DNA of 64,000 nt, taken from positions 1 to 64,000 of the forward strand of contig NZ_STGX01000023.1 in the NCBI RefSeq assembly GCF_004912155.1, given 5' to 3'. Positions within the stretch are counted from its first letter, which is position 1. Each line of letters begins with the position of its first letter. A program made the position numbers and the translations under genes. The notes under the pieces were generated by a model, which was not told the origin of the DNA, searched no databases, and was given only the letters and a program-made list of their open reading frames with translations. This stretch comes from Glycomyces paridis (GTDB lineage: Bacteria > Actinomycetota > Actinomycetes > Mycobacteriales > Micromonosporaceae). This document shows, piece by piece, positions 17,412 through 27,390 of the stretch.

Positions 17412-18407
17412 CTAGTAGTTGCTCGACGCGCAGAGGATGCCGGTCACCGGGTCGGCGTCGGTGTAGCCCGACGGGTCGGTGAGCTGGGTGATGCCCCAGT
17501 ACCAGTCCTCGGCGCCGCACACGGAGGACGCGGCCTCCATGAGCTCGTCGTCGGTCATGGCCACGGGGGAGTCGATCGGCGAGGTCGCCGTCACCGTGTA
17601 GGACGCGGAGGCGCAGTCGGTGACGTACCAGCTGTCGTACGGGTCGTTGAAGCAGTCGCCGACGTCGGGCATCCGGGGCGTGTTGCCCTCGGCGTCCGCC
17701 GTGTCGATCGACTCGACGCAGATGAGGTAGTCCAGCTTGCCGCCGGAGGCGTCGACGACGTAGTTGAAGTCCTTCCAGGTCTGGCCGAACTGGAAGCCGA
17801 GCACCTCTTCGCCGCAGATCTCGACGATCGGGGCGAGGTCCTCGGGGACGCCCGCGGAGTCGGCGCGGATCTCGTCGACGTCCTCGTTGACGGTGGTCAC
17901 GGTCCAGAGGGCGTCGGCGGCCCCGCAGTCGACCTTGAGGTCGGCGAGCGGGTCCTCGGACATGCTGAAGGTCATGTCCCACGAGGAGAGGCAGTCGCCC
18001 ACGGCCACGCCGGCCGAGGTGTCGGTGTCGTCGAGGTCGTCGAGCGCCTGGCCGGCGTCGCCGCCGTTGTTGACGAGCTGGACGAGGAAGTAGATGCCCA
18101 GGCCGAGCACGACCAGGACCACCGGGATGAGCTTCCACAGGAGGCCCTTGCCGGTGTCCTTCGCGAACTGGCCGAAGCCGCTGCCGCCGGCGCCGCCCCC
18201 GGGGGGCATCGGCGGCGGTGCGCCGTAGGCGCCGCCCGGCTGAGGCGGGTACCCGGGCTGCTGGGGGGCCCCGTATCCGGGCTGCGACGGCTGCCCGTAC
18301 GGCGAGGGCTGCCCCTGCGGCTGGGGCGAGTATCCGCCCGGCTGCTGCGGCGGGTATCCCGGCTGCTGGGGCTGCTGGCCGTAGCCAGGGGGCGGGGGAT
18401 AGGTCAT
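17412..18407 (-). CDS. Single-pass exported protein, two-repeat paralogue of its neighbour
   Basis: A 331-residue protein: P/Q/G/Y-rich head (1-85) built of PGYPPQ-like units, a membrane helix at about 92-112 (LIPVVLVVLGLGIYFLVQL), then an external region of ~210 residues. Two similar units can be seen, each starting VGDC and holding a later DC: GVAVGDCLSSWDM / VDCGAADALWTV and MPDVGDCFNDPYD / VTDCASASYTV. This fits two tandem copies of the LppU-like cysteine domain. ATG with AAGGAGCGATT upstream. The pair with the gene at 16490 may act on the cell surface; a terminator separates them, so they are independent units. Confidence 0.75.
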   Translation of the reverse strand: MTYPPPPGYGQQPQQPGYPPQQPGGYSPQPQGQPSPYGQPSQPGYGAPQQPGYPPQPGGAYGAPPPMPPGGGAGGSGFGQFAKDTGKGLLWKLIPVVLVVLGLGIYFLVQLVNNGGDAGQALDDLDDTDTSAGVAVGDCLSSWDMTFSMSEDPLADLKVDCGAADALWTVTTVNEDVDEIRADSAGVPEDLAPIVEICGEEVLGFQFGQTWKDFNYVVDASGGKLDYLICVESIDTADAEGNTPRMPDVGDCFNDPYDSWYVTDCASASYTVTATSPIDSPVAMTDDELMEAASSVCGAEDWYWGITQLTDPSGYTDADPVTGILCASSNY

Positions 18408-18753
18408 TGGTGAATCGCTCCTTGCGAACGTACTCTGAATCAGGGGGTGCGGGCACGGGGATGGGCGCCGTGCGATATGCGATCACTCTAGCCACCGACC
18501 GCCACTGTCATGCGCGGCCCGCCCCCCTGTTACGGGGCCATTGCGAACCGATTGCCGGGATTCTCGGCGGCCCTTGAGAAAAACCGCGCCACCTGCTCGG
18601 ATCGTAGGACGATGGTGTCCGCCAGATGAGCGATGCATTACACTCGCCTGACACTTTGCATTCTCTCGGGCCGACGTCGTCCCGTTCGAAACACCGCAGT
18701 GCTCCGGCGCCCCCACTCGCTGTAGGAGCCCTCGACGACGAAGGAGGCCACGG
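18408..18753 (+). promoter_or_regulatory. gltB upstream region (345 bp)
   Basis: Divergent control region. For gltB the best -10 is TACACT at about 18639-18644, near 110 bp from the start, inside a pair of inverted arms ATGCA / TGCAT spanning about 18633-18661. A strong GAAGGAGG precedes the TTG start. The stretch 18570-18600 is unusually A-rich for this genome. I looked for a GlnR box (GTnAC-n6-GAAAC) and found only a partial GAAAC near 18690, not a convincing site. Confidence 0.4.
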
Positions 18754-21700
18754 TTGCGTTCTGCCCTGAACTCTGAGCCCGGTCTTTACCGCCCCGCATG
18801 GGAACACGACGCCTGCGGCGTCGCCTTCGTAGCGGACATGCAGGGACGGACCGCCCATGCGGTCATCGAGCGCGGCCTGTCCGCGCTCGTGCGCATGGAG
18901 CACCGCGGCGCGACCGCCCCCGACCCCGATTCGGGCGACGGCGCCGGAATCATGCTCCAGATCCCCGACGCCTTCTACCGCGCCGAGGCGGGCTTCGCCC
19001 TCCCCGCGGCCGGGCACTACGCCGCCGGACTGGTCTTCACCCCCGAGAGCGACGAGGAGACCGCCCGCGCGCGGTCCATCGTCGAGAAGTACGCCGTCGC
19101 CGAGGGCTGCCGCGTGCTCGGCTGGCGCGACGTGCCCACCGACGCCTCCGGGCTCGGCGCCGCCGCGCTCGGCTCCAAGCCGCGCGTCTCCCAGGTCTTC
19201 CTCGCCGCCGAGGACGGTCTCGCCGCGGGCCTGGACCTCGACCGCCTCGCCTATGCGGTGCGCAAGCAGGCCGAGCGCGAGATGCGCGAGCGCCACCTCG
19301 GCAGCGCCGCGATCGTCAGCCTGTCCTCGCGCACCGTCGTGTACAAGGGCATGCTCACCCCCGCGCAGGTGCCGCAGTTCTACCCCGAGCTGGCCGACGA
19401 GCGCCTCACCAGCGCCATCGCCCTGGTCCACTCGCGGTTCTCGACCAACACGTTCCCGTCGTGGCCGCTGGCCCACCCGTTCCGCATGGTCGCGCACAAC
19501 GGCGAGATCAACACCATCCGCGGCAACCGCAACTGGATGACCGCACGCCAGGCCGAGCTCGCCACCGAGGCCCTGCCCGGGCGCCTGCGCCGGCTCTTCC
19601 CGATCAACACGCCCGGCGGCTCCGACTCGCTCAACTTCGACGAGGTCGTCGAGCTGCTGCACCTGGGCGGGCGCAGCCTGCCCCACGCGATGCTCATGAT
19701 GATGCCCGAGGCCTGGGAGCACAACGCGACCATGGACCCCAAGCGGCGCGACTTCTACCGCTACCACGCCTCCATCATGGAGCCCTGGGACGGCCCCGCC
19801 GCCGTCTGCTTCACCGACGGCGTCCAGATCGGCGCGGTCCTCGACCGCAACGGCCTGCGCCCCGCCCGCTGGTGGCGCACCACCGACGACCTCGTCGTGC
19901 TCGCCTCCGAGTCCGGCGTGGTCGACATCGAGCCCTCCCAGGTCGCCCAGAAGGGCCGCCTCGAACCGGGCCGCATGTTCCTGGTCGACACCGGCGCCGG
20001 CCGCATCCTCGACGACGAGGAGGTCAAGGACTCCCTCGCCAAGGAGCACCCGTACGGCGACTGGCTCCACGCCGGCCTCATCCGCCTCGAAGAGCTGCCC
20101 GAGCGCAAGGCCCGCACCTGGGACAGCGAGTCCGTGCGCCGCCGCCAGCTCACCTTCGGGTACACCGACGAGGAGCTGCGCATGTTCCTCGCCCCCATGG
20201 CCGCCAAGGGCGAGGAGCCCTTGGTCTCCATGGGCTCCGACACGCCCATCGCCGGGCTCTCCAAGCGCCCCAAGCTCCTGTTCGACTACTTCACGCAGCT
20301 GTTCGCGCAGGTCACCAACCCGCCGCTCGACGCCATCCGCGAGAAGCTCGTCACCGCGATCGGCACCACCGTCGGCCCCGAGGGCAACCTCCTCGAACCC
20401 GGCCCGCACTCGTGCCGCCAGATCGAGCTCGCCCGCCCGATCCTCTCGAACGTGGAGCTCGCGAAGATCCTCCACATCGACGAGGACGGCGACATGCCCG
20501 GCTTCAAGGCCGTGCGCGTCTCCGGGGTCTACAAGGCCCGCCACGGCTCGCGCGGCATGAAGGACCGCCTGGTCGAGATTTGCCGCCACGTCTCCGAGGC
20601 CATCGAGGACGGCGTGCGCATCCTCGTGCTCTCCGACCGTGACTCCACCGCCGACCTCGCGCCCATCCCCTCGCTGCTGCTCACGGCTGCCGTGCACCAG
20701 CACCTCGTCCGCGAGCAGACCCGCACCAAGGTCGCGCTCCTGGTCGAGACCGGCGACTGCCGCGAGGTCCACCACGCCGCCGTCCTCCTCGGCTACGGCG
20801 CCGCCGCGATCAACCCCTACCTCGCGTTCGACTCCGTCGAGGAGCTGAGCGCCCAGGGCGTGGTCGACGCCGAGCCCGCCCAGGCCGTCGAGAACTACAT
20901 CAACGCGCTGTGCAAGGGCGTCCTCAAGGTCATGTCGAAGATCGGCATCTCCACGATCGCCTCCTACACCGGCGCCCAGATCTTCGAGGCCGTCGGCCTC
21001 GACGCCGACTTCGTCGACCGCTACTTCACCGGCACCGACTCCTCCATCGGCGGCATCGGCCTCCAGACCCTCGCCAAAGAGGTCGCCGAGCGCCACCGCG
21101 CCGCCTACGAGCGCCCCGTCGACGCCGCCGAGCCGCTGCCCCCGGGCGGCGACTACCAGTGGCGCCGCGAAGGCGAGGTGCACCTGTTCAACCCCGAGAC
21201 GGTGTTCCTGCTCCAGCACGCCACCCGCTCGGGCCAGTACGACGTGTTCAAGCGCTACACCGAGAAGGTCAACGCGATCGCCGCCGACTCCGGGCTCCTG
21301 CGCGGGATGCTCGGCTTCGACGACTCGCGCCCGGCCGTCCCGCTCGACGAGGTCGAGCCCGTCGAGTCCATCGTCACCCGGTTCCACACCGGCGCGATGT
21401 CCTACGGCGCGCTCTCCATCGAGTCGCACGAGACCCTCGCGATCGCCATGAACCGCCTCGGCGGCCGCTCCAACTCCGGCGAGGGCGGCGAGGACGTCGA
21501 GCGCCTCTACGACCCCGAGCGCCGCTCGGCCATCAAGCAGGTCGCCTCCGGCCGCTTCGGCGTCACCTCCGAGTACCTCGCCACTGCCGACGCCATCCAG
21601 ATCAAGATGGCCCAGGGCGCCAAGCCCGGCGAGGGCGGGCAGCTCCAGGGCAACAAGGTCCACCCGTGGATCGCCAAGACCCGCAACTCGACCCCCGGCG

Positions 21701-23265
21701 TGGGCCTCATCAGCCCGCCCCCGCACCACGACATCTACTCCATCGAGGACCTCGCCCAGCTCATCCACGACCTCAAGCACGCCGGCGGCGGCGACGCCGA
21801 GGTCCACGTGAAGCTCGTCTCCGAAGTGGGCGTCGGCACCGTCGCCGCGGGCGTCTCCAAGGCCAAGGCCGACACGATCCTCATCTCCGGCTACGACGGC
21901 GGCACCGGCGCCTCCCCGGCGAACTCGATCAAGCACGCGGGCACCCCGTGGGAGATCGGACTCGCCGAGGCCCAGCAGACCCTCGTCCGCAACGGCCTGA
22001 GGGACCGCGTCCGCCTCGAAGTCGACGGCGCCATGAAGACCGGCCGCGACGTCGTCGTCGCCGCGCTCCTGGGCGCCGAGGGCTACGGCTTCGCCACCGC
22101 CCCGCTCGTCGTCGCCGGCTGCGTCATGATGCGCGTGTGCCACCTCGACACCTGTCCCGTCGGCGTCGCCACCCAGGACCCGGTCCTGCGCGAGCGCTAC
22201 ACCGGCGAGCCCGAATTCGTCGAGAACTTCTTCCGCTACATCGCCGAGGAGGTCCGCGAGCACCTCGCCGAACTGGGCTACCGCAGCCTCGACGAGGCCA
22301 TCGGCGACGTCGAGCGGCTCCGCCAGCTCACCGGCTCGGGCCGCAAGGCCGCCCGCGTCGACCTCGCCAACGTCATCGCCGCGCCCGTCGCCGGACCGCG
22401 CGTCCAGGCCACCGTCCAGGACCACGGCGTCCAGGGCACCCTCGGCGCCCGGCTCCTCGACATCGCCCGCCCCGCCCTCGAATCCGGCGAGCGGGTCGAA
22501 GCCGACCTGGAGATCCGCAACACCGACCGCTCCGTCGGCGCCCTCCTGGGCGCCGCGGTCTCCCGCGGCCACCGCGACGGCCTGCCCGACGACTCGGTCT
22601 GCCTCACCTTCCGCGGCACCGCCGGGCAGTCCTTCGGCGCGTTCCTCACCCGCGGCGCGACCTTCAAGCTCGTCGGCGACGCCAACGACTACGTCGCCAA
22701 GGGCCTCTCGGGCGGGCGCATCGCGCTCATGCCCGACGCCGGGGCGCCGTTCAAGGCCGAAGAGAACGTCATCGCGGGCAACACCATCCTGTACGGCGCG
22801 ACCTCCGGCGAGCTGTACGTGCGCGGGAAGGTCGGCGAGCGCTTCGCCGTCCGCAACTCCGGCGCCGTCGCCGTCGTCGAAGGCGTGGGCGACCACGGCT
22901 GCGAGTACATGACCAGCGGCACCGTCCTCGTCCTCGGCCCCACCGGCCGCAACTTCGCCGCCGGCATGTCCGGCGGCACCGCGTACGTGTGGCGCCTGGA
23001 CGAGTCGCGCACCAACACCGCGCTGGCGGACCTCGACCCGCTGTCGGCCTCCGACATCGACCTGGTCCACTCCCTGCTGCTGCGCCACGGCCGCGCCACC
23101 GGGTCGGCGGTCGCCGCCGACCTGCTCGGCAACTGGCCCAAGGCCGCCAGCGGCTTCACGAAGGTCATCCCGCGCGAGTACAAGGCCGTCCTCGCCGCCC
23201 AAGCCCGCGACTCGGTCGCGTCCCGCACCCTGGTGCTGACGGAGAAGGAGACCGCCAATGCCTAA
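18754..23265 (+). CDS. gltB: Glutamate synthase (GOGAT), large alpha subunit
   Basis: A 1503-residue alpha subunit that makes glutamate from glutamine and 2-oxoglutarate. The N-terminal amidotransferase has the nucleophile in HDACGVAF (Cys21, so a 20-residue propeptide is removed). The central and FMN-binding synthase domains follow, with [13 protein letters not shown] and [10 protein letters not shown]. The 3Fe-4S cysteines are in [12 protein letters not shown] at about 1122-1133, and the C-terminal beta-helix (GXXG repeats) ends the protein. TTG start with GAAGGAGG. gltD follows with an 8-bp overlap, so translation is coupled. Confidence 0.98.
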   Translation: MRSALNSEPGLYRPAWEHDACGVAFVADMQGRTAHAVIERGLSALVRMEHRGATAPDPDSGDGAGIMLQIPDAFYRAEAGFALPAAGHYAAGLVFTPESDEETARARSIVEKYAVAEGCRVLGWRDVPTDASGLGAAALGSKPRVSQVFLAAEDGLAAGLDLDRLAYAVRKQAEREMRERHLGSAAIVSLSSRTVVYKGMLTPAQVPQFYPELADERLTSAIALVHSRFSTNTFPSWPLAHPFRMVAHNGEINTIRGNRNWMTARQAELATEALPGRLRRLFPINTPGGSDSLNFDEVVELLHLGGRSLPHAMLMMMPEAWEHNATMDPKRRDFYRYHASIMEPWDGPAAVCFTDGVQIGAVLDRNGLRPARWWRTTDDLVVLASESGVVDIEPSQVAQKGRLEPGRMFLVDTGAGRILDDEEVKDSLAKEHPYGDWLHAGLIRLEELPERKARTWDSESVRRRQLTFGYTDEELRMFLAPMAAKGEEPLVSMGSDTPIAGLSKRPKLLFDYFTQLFAQVTNPPLDAIREKLVTAIGTTVGPEGNLLEPGPHSCRQIELARPILSNVELAKILHIDEDGDMPGFKAVRVSGVYKARHGSRGMKDRLVEICRHVSEAIEDGVRILVLSDRDSTADLAPIPSLLLTAAVHQHLVREQTRTKVALLVETGDCREVHHAAVLLGYGAAAINPYLAFDSVEELSAQGVVDAEPAQAVENYINALCKGVLKVMSKIGISTIASYTGAQIFEAVGLDADFVDRYFTGTDSSIGGIGLQTLAKEVAERHRAAYERPVDAAEPLPPGGDYQWRREGEVHLFNPETVFLLQHATRSGQYDVFKRYTEKVNAIAADSGLLRGMLGFDDSRPAVPLDEVEPVESIVTRFHTGAMSYGALSIESHETLAIAMNRLGGRSNSGEGGEDVERLYDPERRSAIKQVASGRFGVTSEYLATADAIQIKMAQGAKPGEGGQLQGNKVHPWIAKTRNSTPGVGLISPPPHHDIYSIEDLAQLIHDLKHAGGGDAEVHVKLVSEVGVGTVAAGVSKAKADTILISGYDGGTGASPANSIKHAGTPWEIGLAEAQQTLVRNGLRDRVRLEVDGAMKTGRDVVVAALLGAEGYGFATAPLVVAGCVMMRVCHLDTCPVGVATQDPVLRERYTGEPEFVENFFRYIAEEVREHLAELGYRSLDEAIGDVERLRQLTGSGRKAARVDLANVIAAPVAGPRVQATVQDHGVQGTLGARLLDIARPALESGERVEADLEIRNTDRSVGALLGAAVSRGHRDGLPDDSVCLTFRGTAGQSFGAFLTRGATFKLVGDANDYVAKGLSGGRIALMPDAGAPFKAEENVIAGNTILYGATSGELYVRGKVGERFAVRNSGAVAVVEGVGDHGCEYMTSGTVLVLGPTGRNFAAGMSGGTAYVWRLDESRTNTALADLDPLSASDIDLVHSLLLRHGRATGSAVAADLLGNWPKAASGFTKVIPREYKAVLAAQARDSVASRTLVLTEKETANA

Positions 23266-24727
23266 CCCGAGCGGATTCCTCGAACACGGCCGCGAGGTCC
23301 CGAAGAAGCGCCCCGTGCCGGTGCGCCTCCTCGACAACCGCGAGGTCTACACGCGCACCACGAAGGACGTGGTGACGGCGCAGGCGGCGCGCTGCATGGA
23401 CTGCGGCATCCCGTTCTGCCACAACGGCTGCCCGCTCGGGAACCGCATCCCCGAGTGGAACGACCTGGCCCGCACGGGCCGGTGGGGCGCGGCGATCGAG
23501 CAGCTGCACGCGACGAACAACTTCCCGGAGTTCACCGGGCGGCTGTGCCCGGCCCCGTGCGAGGCCGCCTGCGTGCTCGGCATCGGCGACGACCCCGTCA
23601 CCATCAAGAACATCGAGGTCGAGATCATCGACCGGGCCTTCGACGACGACCTCGTCGAGCCGCGCCCGGCCGAGGACGCCAGCGGCAAGTCGGTCGCGGT
23701 GGTCGGCTCGGGCCCGGCGGGCCTGGCCGCCGCCCAGCAGCTCGCCCGCGCGGGCCACGCCGTCACCGTCTACGAGCGCGACGACGCCCCCGGCGGGCTT
23801 CTGCGCTACGGCATCCCCGACTTCAAGCTGGAGAAGCACCAGATCGACCGCCGCGTCGAGCAGATGCGCGCCGAGGGCGTCGAGTTCGAGTGCGACGTCA
23901 ACGTCGGCGTCGACATCACCGCCGAGGACCTGCGCGCGCGGCACGACGCGGTGATCCTCGCCGTGGGCGCCCTGGAGGGCCGCGAGACCGGCCAGCCCGG
24001 CCGCGAGCTCGCGGGCATCCACCAGGCCATGGAGCACCTCGTGGGCGCCAACCAGGTCGTGGCGGGCAAGGCCCCGTTCGCGCCGATCGACGCCAAGGGC
24101 AAGCACGTGGTCATCATCGGCGGCGGCGACACCGGCGCGGACTGCCTGGGCGTGGCCCACCGGCAGGGCGCGGCCTCGGTCCGCCAGCTCGACCTGTACC
24201 CGACCCCGCCCGAGGCGCGCGACGACGGCAGGGACCCGTGGCCGACCTGGCCGGTCATCGTCCGCAACTACCCGGCGCACGAGGAGGGCGGGGAGCGCGA
24301 CTACGCGTCGGCCGCCGCCGAGTTCATCGGGGACGAGCACGGGCACGTGCGCCAGATGCGCTTCTCCGAGGTCACCGTGGACAAGTCCCAGGGCCGCCGT
24401 GACATCGTCCCGGTGCCCGGCACCGAGCGGGTCGTCCCGGCAGACCTGGTGCTCCTGGCGATCGGCTTCGCCGGGACCGAGGACCAGCCGCTGCTGCGCC
24501 AGCTCGGCATCGAGCGGACCCGCCGCAGCGTCATCGACTGCGGCGAGGACTGGCAGACGGACGCGCCCGGCGTGTTCGTGGCCGGCGACGCCCACCGGGG
24601 CGCCTCGCTCATCGTGTGGGCGATCGCCGAGGGGCGGGCGGCGGCCGCGGCCGCGCACCGCTATCTCGGCGGCCAGACGGCGCTCCCGGCGCCCGTCGGC
24701 GCGGGCGCACAGCCGCTCGCCGCATAA
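23258..24727 (+). CDS. gltD: Glutamate synthase, small beta subunit
   Basis: A 489-residue NADPH-dependent subunit feeding electrons to GltB. The N-terminal cysteine sets [13 protein letters not shown] and CPAPCEAAC hold two 4Fe-4S clusters. FAD binding is at [13 protein letters not shown] (about 149-161) and NADPH binding at [11 protein letters not shown] (about 288-298); the late [18 protein letters not shown] motif completes the flavin site. The ATG lies inside the last codons of gltB. A 19-bp terminator follows. Confidence 0.97.
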   Translation: MPNPSGFLEHGREVPKKRPVPVRLLDNREVYTRTTKDVVTAQAARCMDCGIPFCHNGCPLGNRIPEWNDLARTGRWGAAIEQLHATNNFPEFTGRLCPAPCEAACVLGIGDDPVTIKNIEVEIIDRAFDDDLVEPRPAEDASGKSVAVVGSGPAGLAAAQQLARAGHAVTVYERDDAPGGLLRYGIPDFKLEKHQIDRRVEQMRAEGVEFECDVNVGVDITAEDLRARHDAVILAVGALEGRETGQPGRELAGIHQAMEHLVGANQVVAGKAPFAPIDAKGKHVVIIGGGDTGADCLGVAHRQGAASVRQLDLYPTPPEARDDGRDPWPTWPVIVRNYPAHEEGGERDYASAAAEFIGDEHGHVRQMRFSEVTVDKSQGRRDIVPVPGTERVVPADLVLLAIGFAGTEDQPLLRQLGIERTRRSVIDCGEDWQTDAPGVFVAGDAHRGASLIVWAIAEGRAAAAAAHRYLGGQTALPAPVGAGAQPLAA

Positions 24728-24733
24728 AGTGCA

Positions 24734-24790
24734 ATAGGCGGAATCGAGCGGGGTCGATTAATGTTCCCGCTCAATTCCGCCTATGCTTTT
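24734..24790 (+). terminator. gltBD terminator
   Basis: 19-bp stem (ATAGGCGGAATCGAGCGGG with one mismatch), 13-base loop, followed by TGCTTTT. One of the few terminators here with a real U-tract and AT-containing stem. Confidence 0.85.
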
Positions 24791-24795
24791 CTCGC

Positions 24796-24812
24796 ATTCA
24801 CCGGCGGTGAAT
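24796..24812. promoter_or_regulatory. 17-bp perfect palindrome upstream of pyk
   Basis: ATTCACCGGCGGTGAAT is perfectly symmetric around one central G. It lies about 50 bp upstream of the pyk -10 box and just after the gltBD terminator, so it is a likely operator or activator site for pyk. Confidence 0.5.
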
Positions 24813-24861
24813 TGCAGCTCTCAACTGCGGTGACCCCCTGAGTGCGAGTAGGCGTCCGATA

Positions 24862-24867
24862 TAAGCT
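24862..24867 (+). promoter_or_regulatory. -10 box of pyk (leaderless)
   Basis: TAAGCT followed by 6 nt and the GTG start at 24874. An overlapping TATAAG starts at 24860. No ribosome-binding site. Confidence 0.6.
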
Positions 24868-24873
24868 CACAGG

Positions 24874-26283
24874 GTGACTCGTAGAGCAAAAATCGTTTGC
24901 ACCATCGGACCGGCGACGGCCACGCCAGAGCGCATGGCCGGCCTGATCGACGCCGGCATGAACGTGGCCCGCATGAACTTCAGCCACGGCGCCCAGGCCG
25001 ACCACGAGGCCGTCTACCAGATGGTCCGCGAGGCCGCCGAGGCCGCCGGGAAGCCCGTCGCGATCCTCGCCGACATGCAGGGCCCCAAGATCCGCCTCGG
25101 CACCTTCGCCAACGGCGTTGAGCAGTGGGACGCGGGCGACCGCGTCAAGATCACCTCCGACGACGTCGAGGGCACCCACGACCGCGTCTCCTGCACCTAC
25201 AAGAAGCTCCCGGGCGAGGTCTCCAAGGGCGACCGCCTCCTGGTGGACGACGGCAAGCTGGCGCTCGAAGTGCTCGGCGCCGACGACACCGACGTGGAGT
25301 GCCTGGTCGTTGAGGGCGGGCAGGTCTCCAACAACAAGGGCCTGTCGCTGCCGAACGTGAACATCTCCGTGCCCGCGCTGTCCGAGAAGGACATCTCGGA
25401 CATGAAGTTCGCGCTCAACCTCGGCGTCGACCTCATCGCCATGTCGTTCGTGCGCAGCCCCGACGACGTGCGCCTGGGCCACAAGGTCATGGACGAGGTC
25501 GGCGTGCGCCGCCCGATCATCGCCAAGATCGAGAAGCCCGAGGCCGTCGCGCGCCTCGAAGCGATCGTCCTGGCCTTCGACGGCGTCATGGTCGCCCGCG
25601 GCGACCTCGGCGTCGAGATGCCCCTCGACGAGGTCCCGATCGTGCAGAAGGAGATCGTGCGCCTCTGCCGCGAGAACGCCAAGCCGGTCATCGTCGCGAC
25701 CCAGATGCTCGACTCCATGATCGAGAACGCCCGGCCCACGCGCGCCGAGGTCTCCGACGTCGCCAACGCCGTCCTCGACGGCACCGACGCCGTGATGCTC
25801 TCCGGCGAGACCTCCGTCGGCAAGTACCCGATCGGCACCGTCCGCACCATGGCGAAGATCGTGGAGACCACCGAGGGCGGCCCGATCGACCTGCGGAACC
25901 TCGACCACGACCCGCGCACCAAGCCCGGCGCGGTCACCCACGCCGCCGCCGACATCGCCGACGCGATCGGCGCGAAGGCCCTCGCGGCGTTCACGCAGAC
26001 CGGCGACACCGTCAAGCGCCTCGCCCGGCTCAAGCCGAGCCAGCCGATCATCGGCCTCACCCCCATCGAGAGCGTGCGCAACCAGATGGCGCTGTCGTGG
26101 GGCACCGACGCCTACCTCGTCGAGCACGTCGACCACACCGACGCGATGTTCCAGCTGGTCGACAAGACCATGCAGGAGCACCACCTGGCCGCCCCCGGCG
26201 ACCTCGTGGTCATCGTGGCCGGCACGCCGGCCGGGACGCCCGGGTCGACGAACACCGTCCGGGTCCACCAGATCGGCTCGTAG
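24874..26283 (+). CDS. pyk: Pyruvate kinase
   Basis: A 469-residue enzyme that turns phosphoenolpyruvate and ADP into pyruvate and ATP. It has the N-terminal IVCTIGPAT and MNFSHG segments, the catalytic Lys in IAKIEKPEAV, the Mg site MVARGDLGVEM (about 236-246), and PTRAEVSDVANAVLDGTDAVMLSGE. The C-terminal allosteric domain ends after GTPAGTPGSTN. GTG start. tesB starts directly after the stop. Confidence 0.97.
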   Translation: MTRRAKIVCTIGPATATPERMAGLIDAGMNVARMNFSHGAQADHEAVYQMVREAAEAAGKPVAILADMQGPKIRLGTFANGVEQWDAGDRVKITSDDVEGTHDRVSCTYKKLPGEVSKGDRLLVDDGKLALEVLGADDTDVECLVVEGGQVSNNKGLSLPNVNISVPALSEKDISDMKFALNLGVDLIAMSFVRSPDDVRLGHKVMDEVGVRRPIIAKIEKPEAVARLEAIVLAFDGVMVARGDLGVEMPLDEVPIVQKEIVRLCRENAKPVIVATQMLDSMIENARPTRAEVSDVANAVLDGTDAVMLSGETSVGKYPIGTVRTMAKIVETTEGGPIDLRNLDHDPRTKPGAVTHAAADIADAIGAKALAAFTQTGDTVKRLARLKPSQPIIGLTPIESVRNQMALSWGTDAYLVEHVDHTDAMFQLVDKTMQEHHLAAPGDLVVIVAGTPAGTPGSTNTVRVHQIGS

Positions 26284-27180
26284 ATGGCGGAGGTCCTCGT
26301 GGGTCAGGACGCCGTGGACTCGCTCCTCGGCGTCCTCGACCTGGAGCAGCTCGACACGGGCCTGTACCGCGGCCCCCGCGCCGAGGTCGGGCTCCAGCGG
26401 GTCTTCGGCGGCCAGGTCGCCGGGCAGGCCCTCGTCGCCGCCGGGCGCACCGTCCCCGGCGACCGGCGCGTCCACTCGCTCCACGGCTACTTCGTGCGCC
26501 CGGGCGACTCGACCAAGCCGATCCTCTACCAGGTGGAGCACATCCGCGACGGACGCTCCTTCTCCGTACGCCGTACGGTGGCGTTGCAGGGCGGGCAGAC
26601 GATCTTCTTCATGTCCGCCTCCTTCCACACCGGCGAGCCCGGCCTGGAGCACGCCGACCCGGCCCCCGCCGACCTGCCCTCCCCTGAGTCGATCCCTCCG
26701 CTGGGGGAGCAGCTCAAGGCCCACCCGGACCGGCTCGGCATGTGGGCGCGCGTGCCCCGCCCGATCGACGTCCGCTACATCGGCGGATCGGGCTTCTCGG
26801 CCTCCGGCGAGCGCCCGGCGCTGGAGCACCAGCGCGTCTGGATGAAGGCCGACGGGAAGCTCCCCGACGACCCGCTCATCCACGTGTGCGTCCTCACCTA
26901 CGCCTCTGACCTGACGCTCCTGGACTCCGTCCTCAGCCGCCACGGCGCGGTCTGGGGCAACGGCGGCTACCTGGGGACGAGCCTCGACCACGCACTGTGG
27001 TTCCACCGGCCCTTCCGGTTCGACGACTGGATCCTCTACGACTCGGTCTCGCCCACCGCCGCCGACGGCCGCGGCCTCGCCCAGGGCCGCTTCTTCGACG
27101 CCCAGGGCCAGCACATCGCCACCGCGACCCAGGAGGGCCTGCTCCGGCGGACCCCCGACGACCCGCCCGGCATCCCCTGA
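26284..27180 (+). CDS. tesB: Acyl-CoA thioesterase II
   Basis: A 298-residue double hot-dog thioesterase. Motifs include GLQRVFGGQVAGQAL near the N-terminus, the HSLHGYFVRPGD strand, and in the second half SLDHALWFHRPFRFDDWILYD with the catalytic D, plus ARGLAQGRFF-like GRGLAQGRFFDAQG. It frees fatty acids from acyl-CoA in the cytoplasm. The ATG directly follows the pyk TAG (zero spacing), so it is translated from the pyk message; the same pyk-tesB order is common in actinomycetes. Confidence 0.95.
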   Translation: MAEVLVGQDAVDSLLGVLDLEQLDTGLYRGPRAEVGLQRVFGGQVAGQALVAAGRTVPGDRRVHSLHGYFVRPGDSTKPILYQVEHIRDGRSFSVRRTVALQGGQTIFFMSASFHTGEPGLEHADPAPADLPSPESIPPLGEQLKAHPDRLGMWARVPRPIDVRYIGGSGFSASGERPALEHQRVWMKADGKLPDDPLIHVCVLTYASDLTLLDSVLSRHGAVWGNGGYLGTSLDHALWFHRPFRFDDWILYDSVSPTAADGRGLAQGRFFDAQGQHIATATQEGLLRRTPDDPPGIP

Positions 27181-27186
27181 AGGGGC

Positions 27187-27249
27187 CGTGACCGCTTCGC
27201 GACGGGCGGTCCGCGACGCGCGGACCGCCCCACCGCGACGGCGGTCACG
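27187..27249 (+). terminator. pyk-tesB terminator, nested double hairpin
   Basis: Inner perfect 12-bp stem GGGCGGTCCGCG (27204-27215 with 27219-27230) enclosed in an outer perfect 9-bp repeat CGTGACCGC / GCGGTCACG. Confidence 0.8.
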
Positions 27250-27262
27250 CGTGCGGCGACAG

Positions 27263-27390
27263 TAAGCTTGAGCGAGTTCGGCAGGCGATGCCGGGGCAAC
27301 CCATCCCCCCGCGCACCCTGTCCGGCGGCGACTCCCGCACGCCAGGTGAGCGCGCCGCGTCCTGCGAGCGACTTCGGAGATCCTCCAGCC
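27263..27390 (+). promoter_or_regulatory. Promoter and ~116-nt leader of the first acyltransferase gene
   Basis: TAAGCT (27263-27268) would start a leader near 27275. It holds CAACCCATCCCCCCG (block 1, ending 27311) and TTCGGAGA at 27373-27380 (block 2), 10 nt before the ATG. Both blocks recur in the same order and spacing before the second acyltransferase. GCAGG (27281-27285) and CCTGC (27361-27365) could close the structure. Confidence 0.45.

Noticed and set aside
18600-18700. GlnR-type box before gltB
   Set aside because: Only a single GAAAC-like half was found near 18690; the partner half at the required spacing is missing.
18508-23337. 1609-codon minus-strand frame opposite gltB
   Set aside because: It mirrors gltB codon by codon (G/D/V-rich antisense of a GC-rich gene) and has no recognisable motif.
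27263-27390. Known riboswitch (ydaO, SAM-IV, cobalamin, M-box) before the first acyltransferase
   Set aside because: None of the conserved core blocks of these classes could be recognised in the leader.
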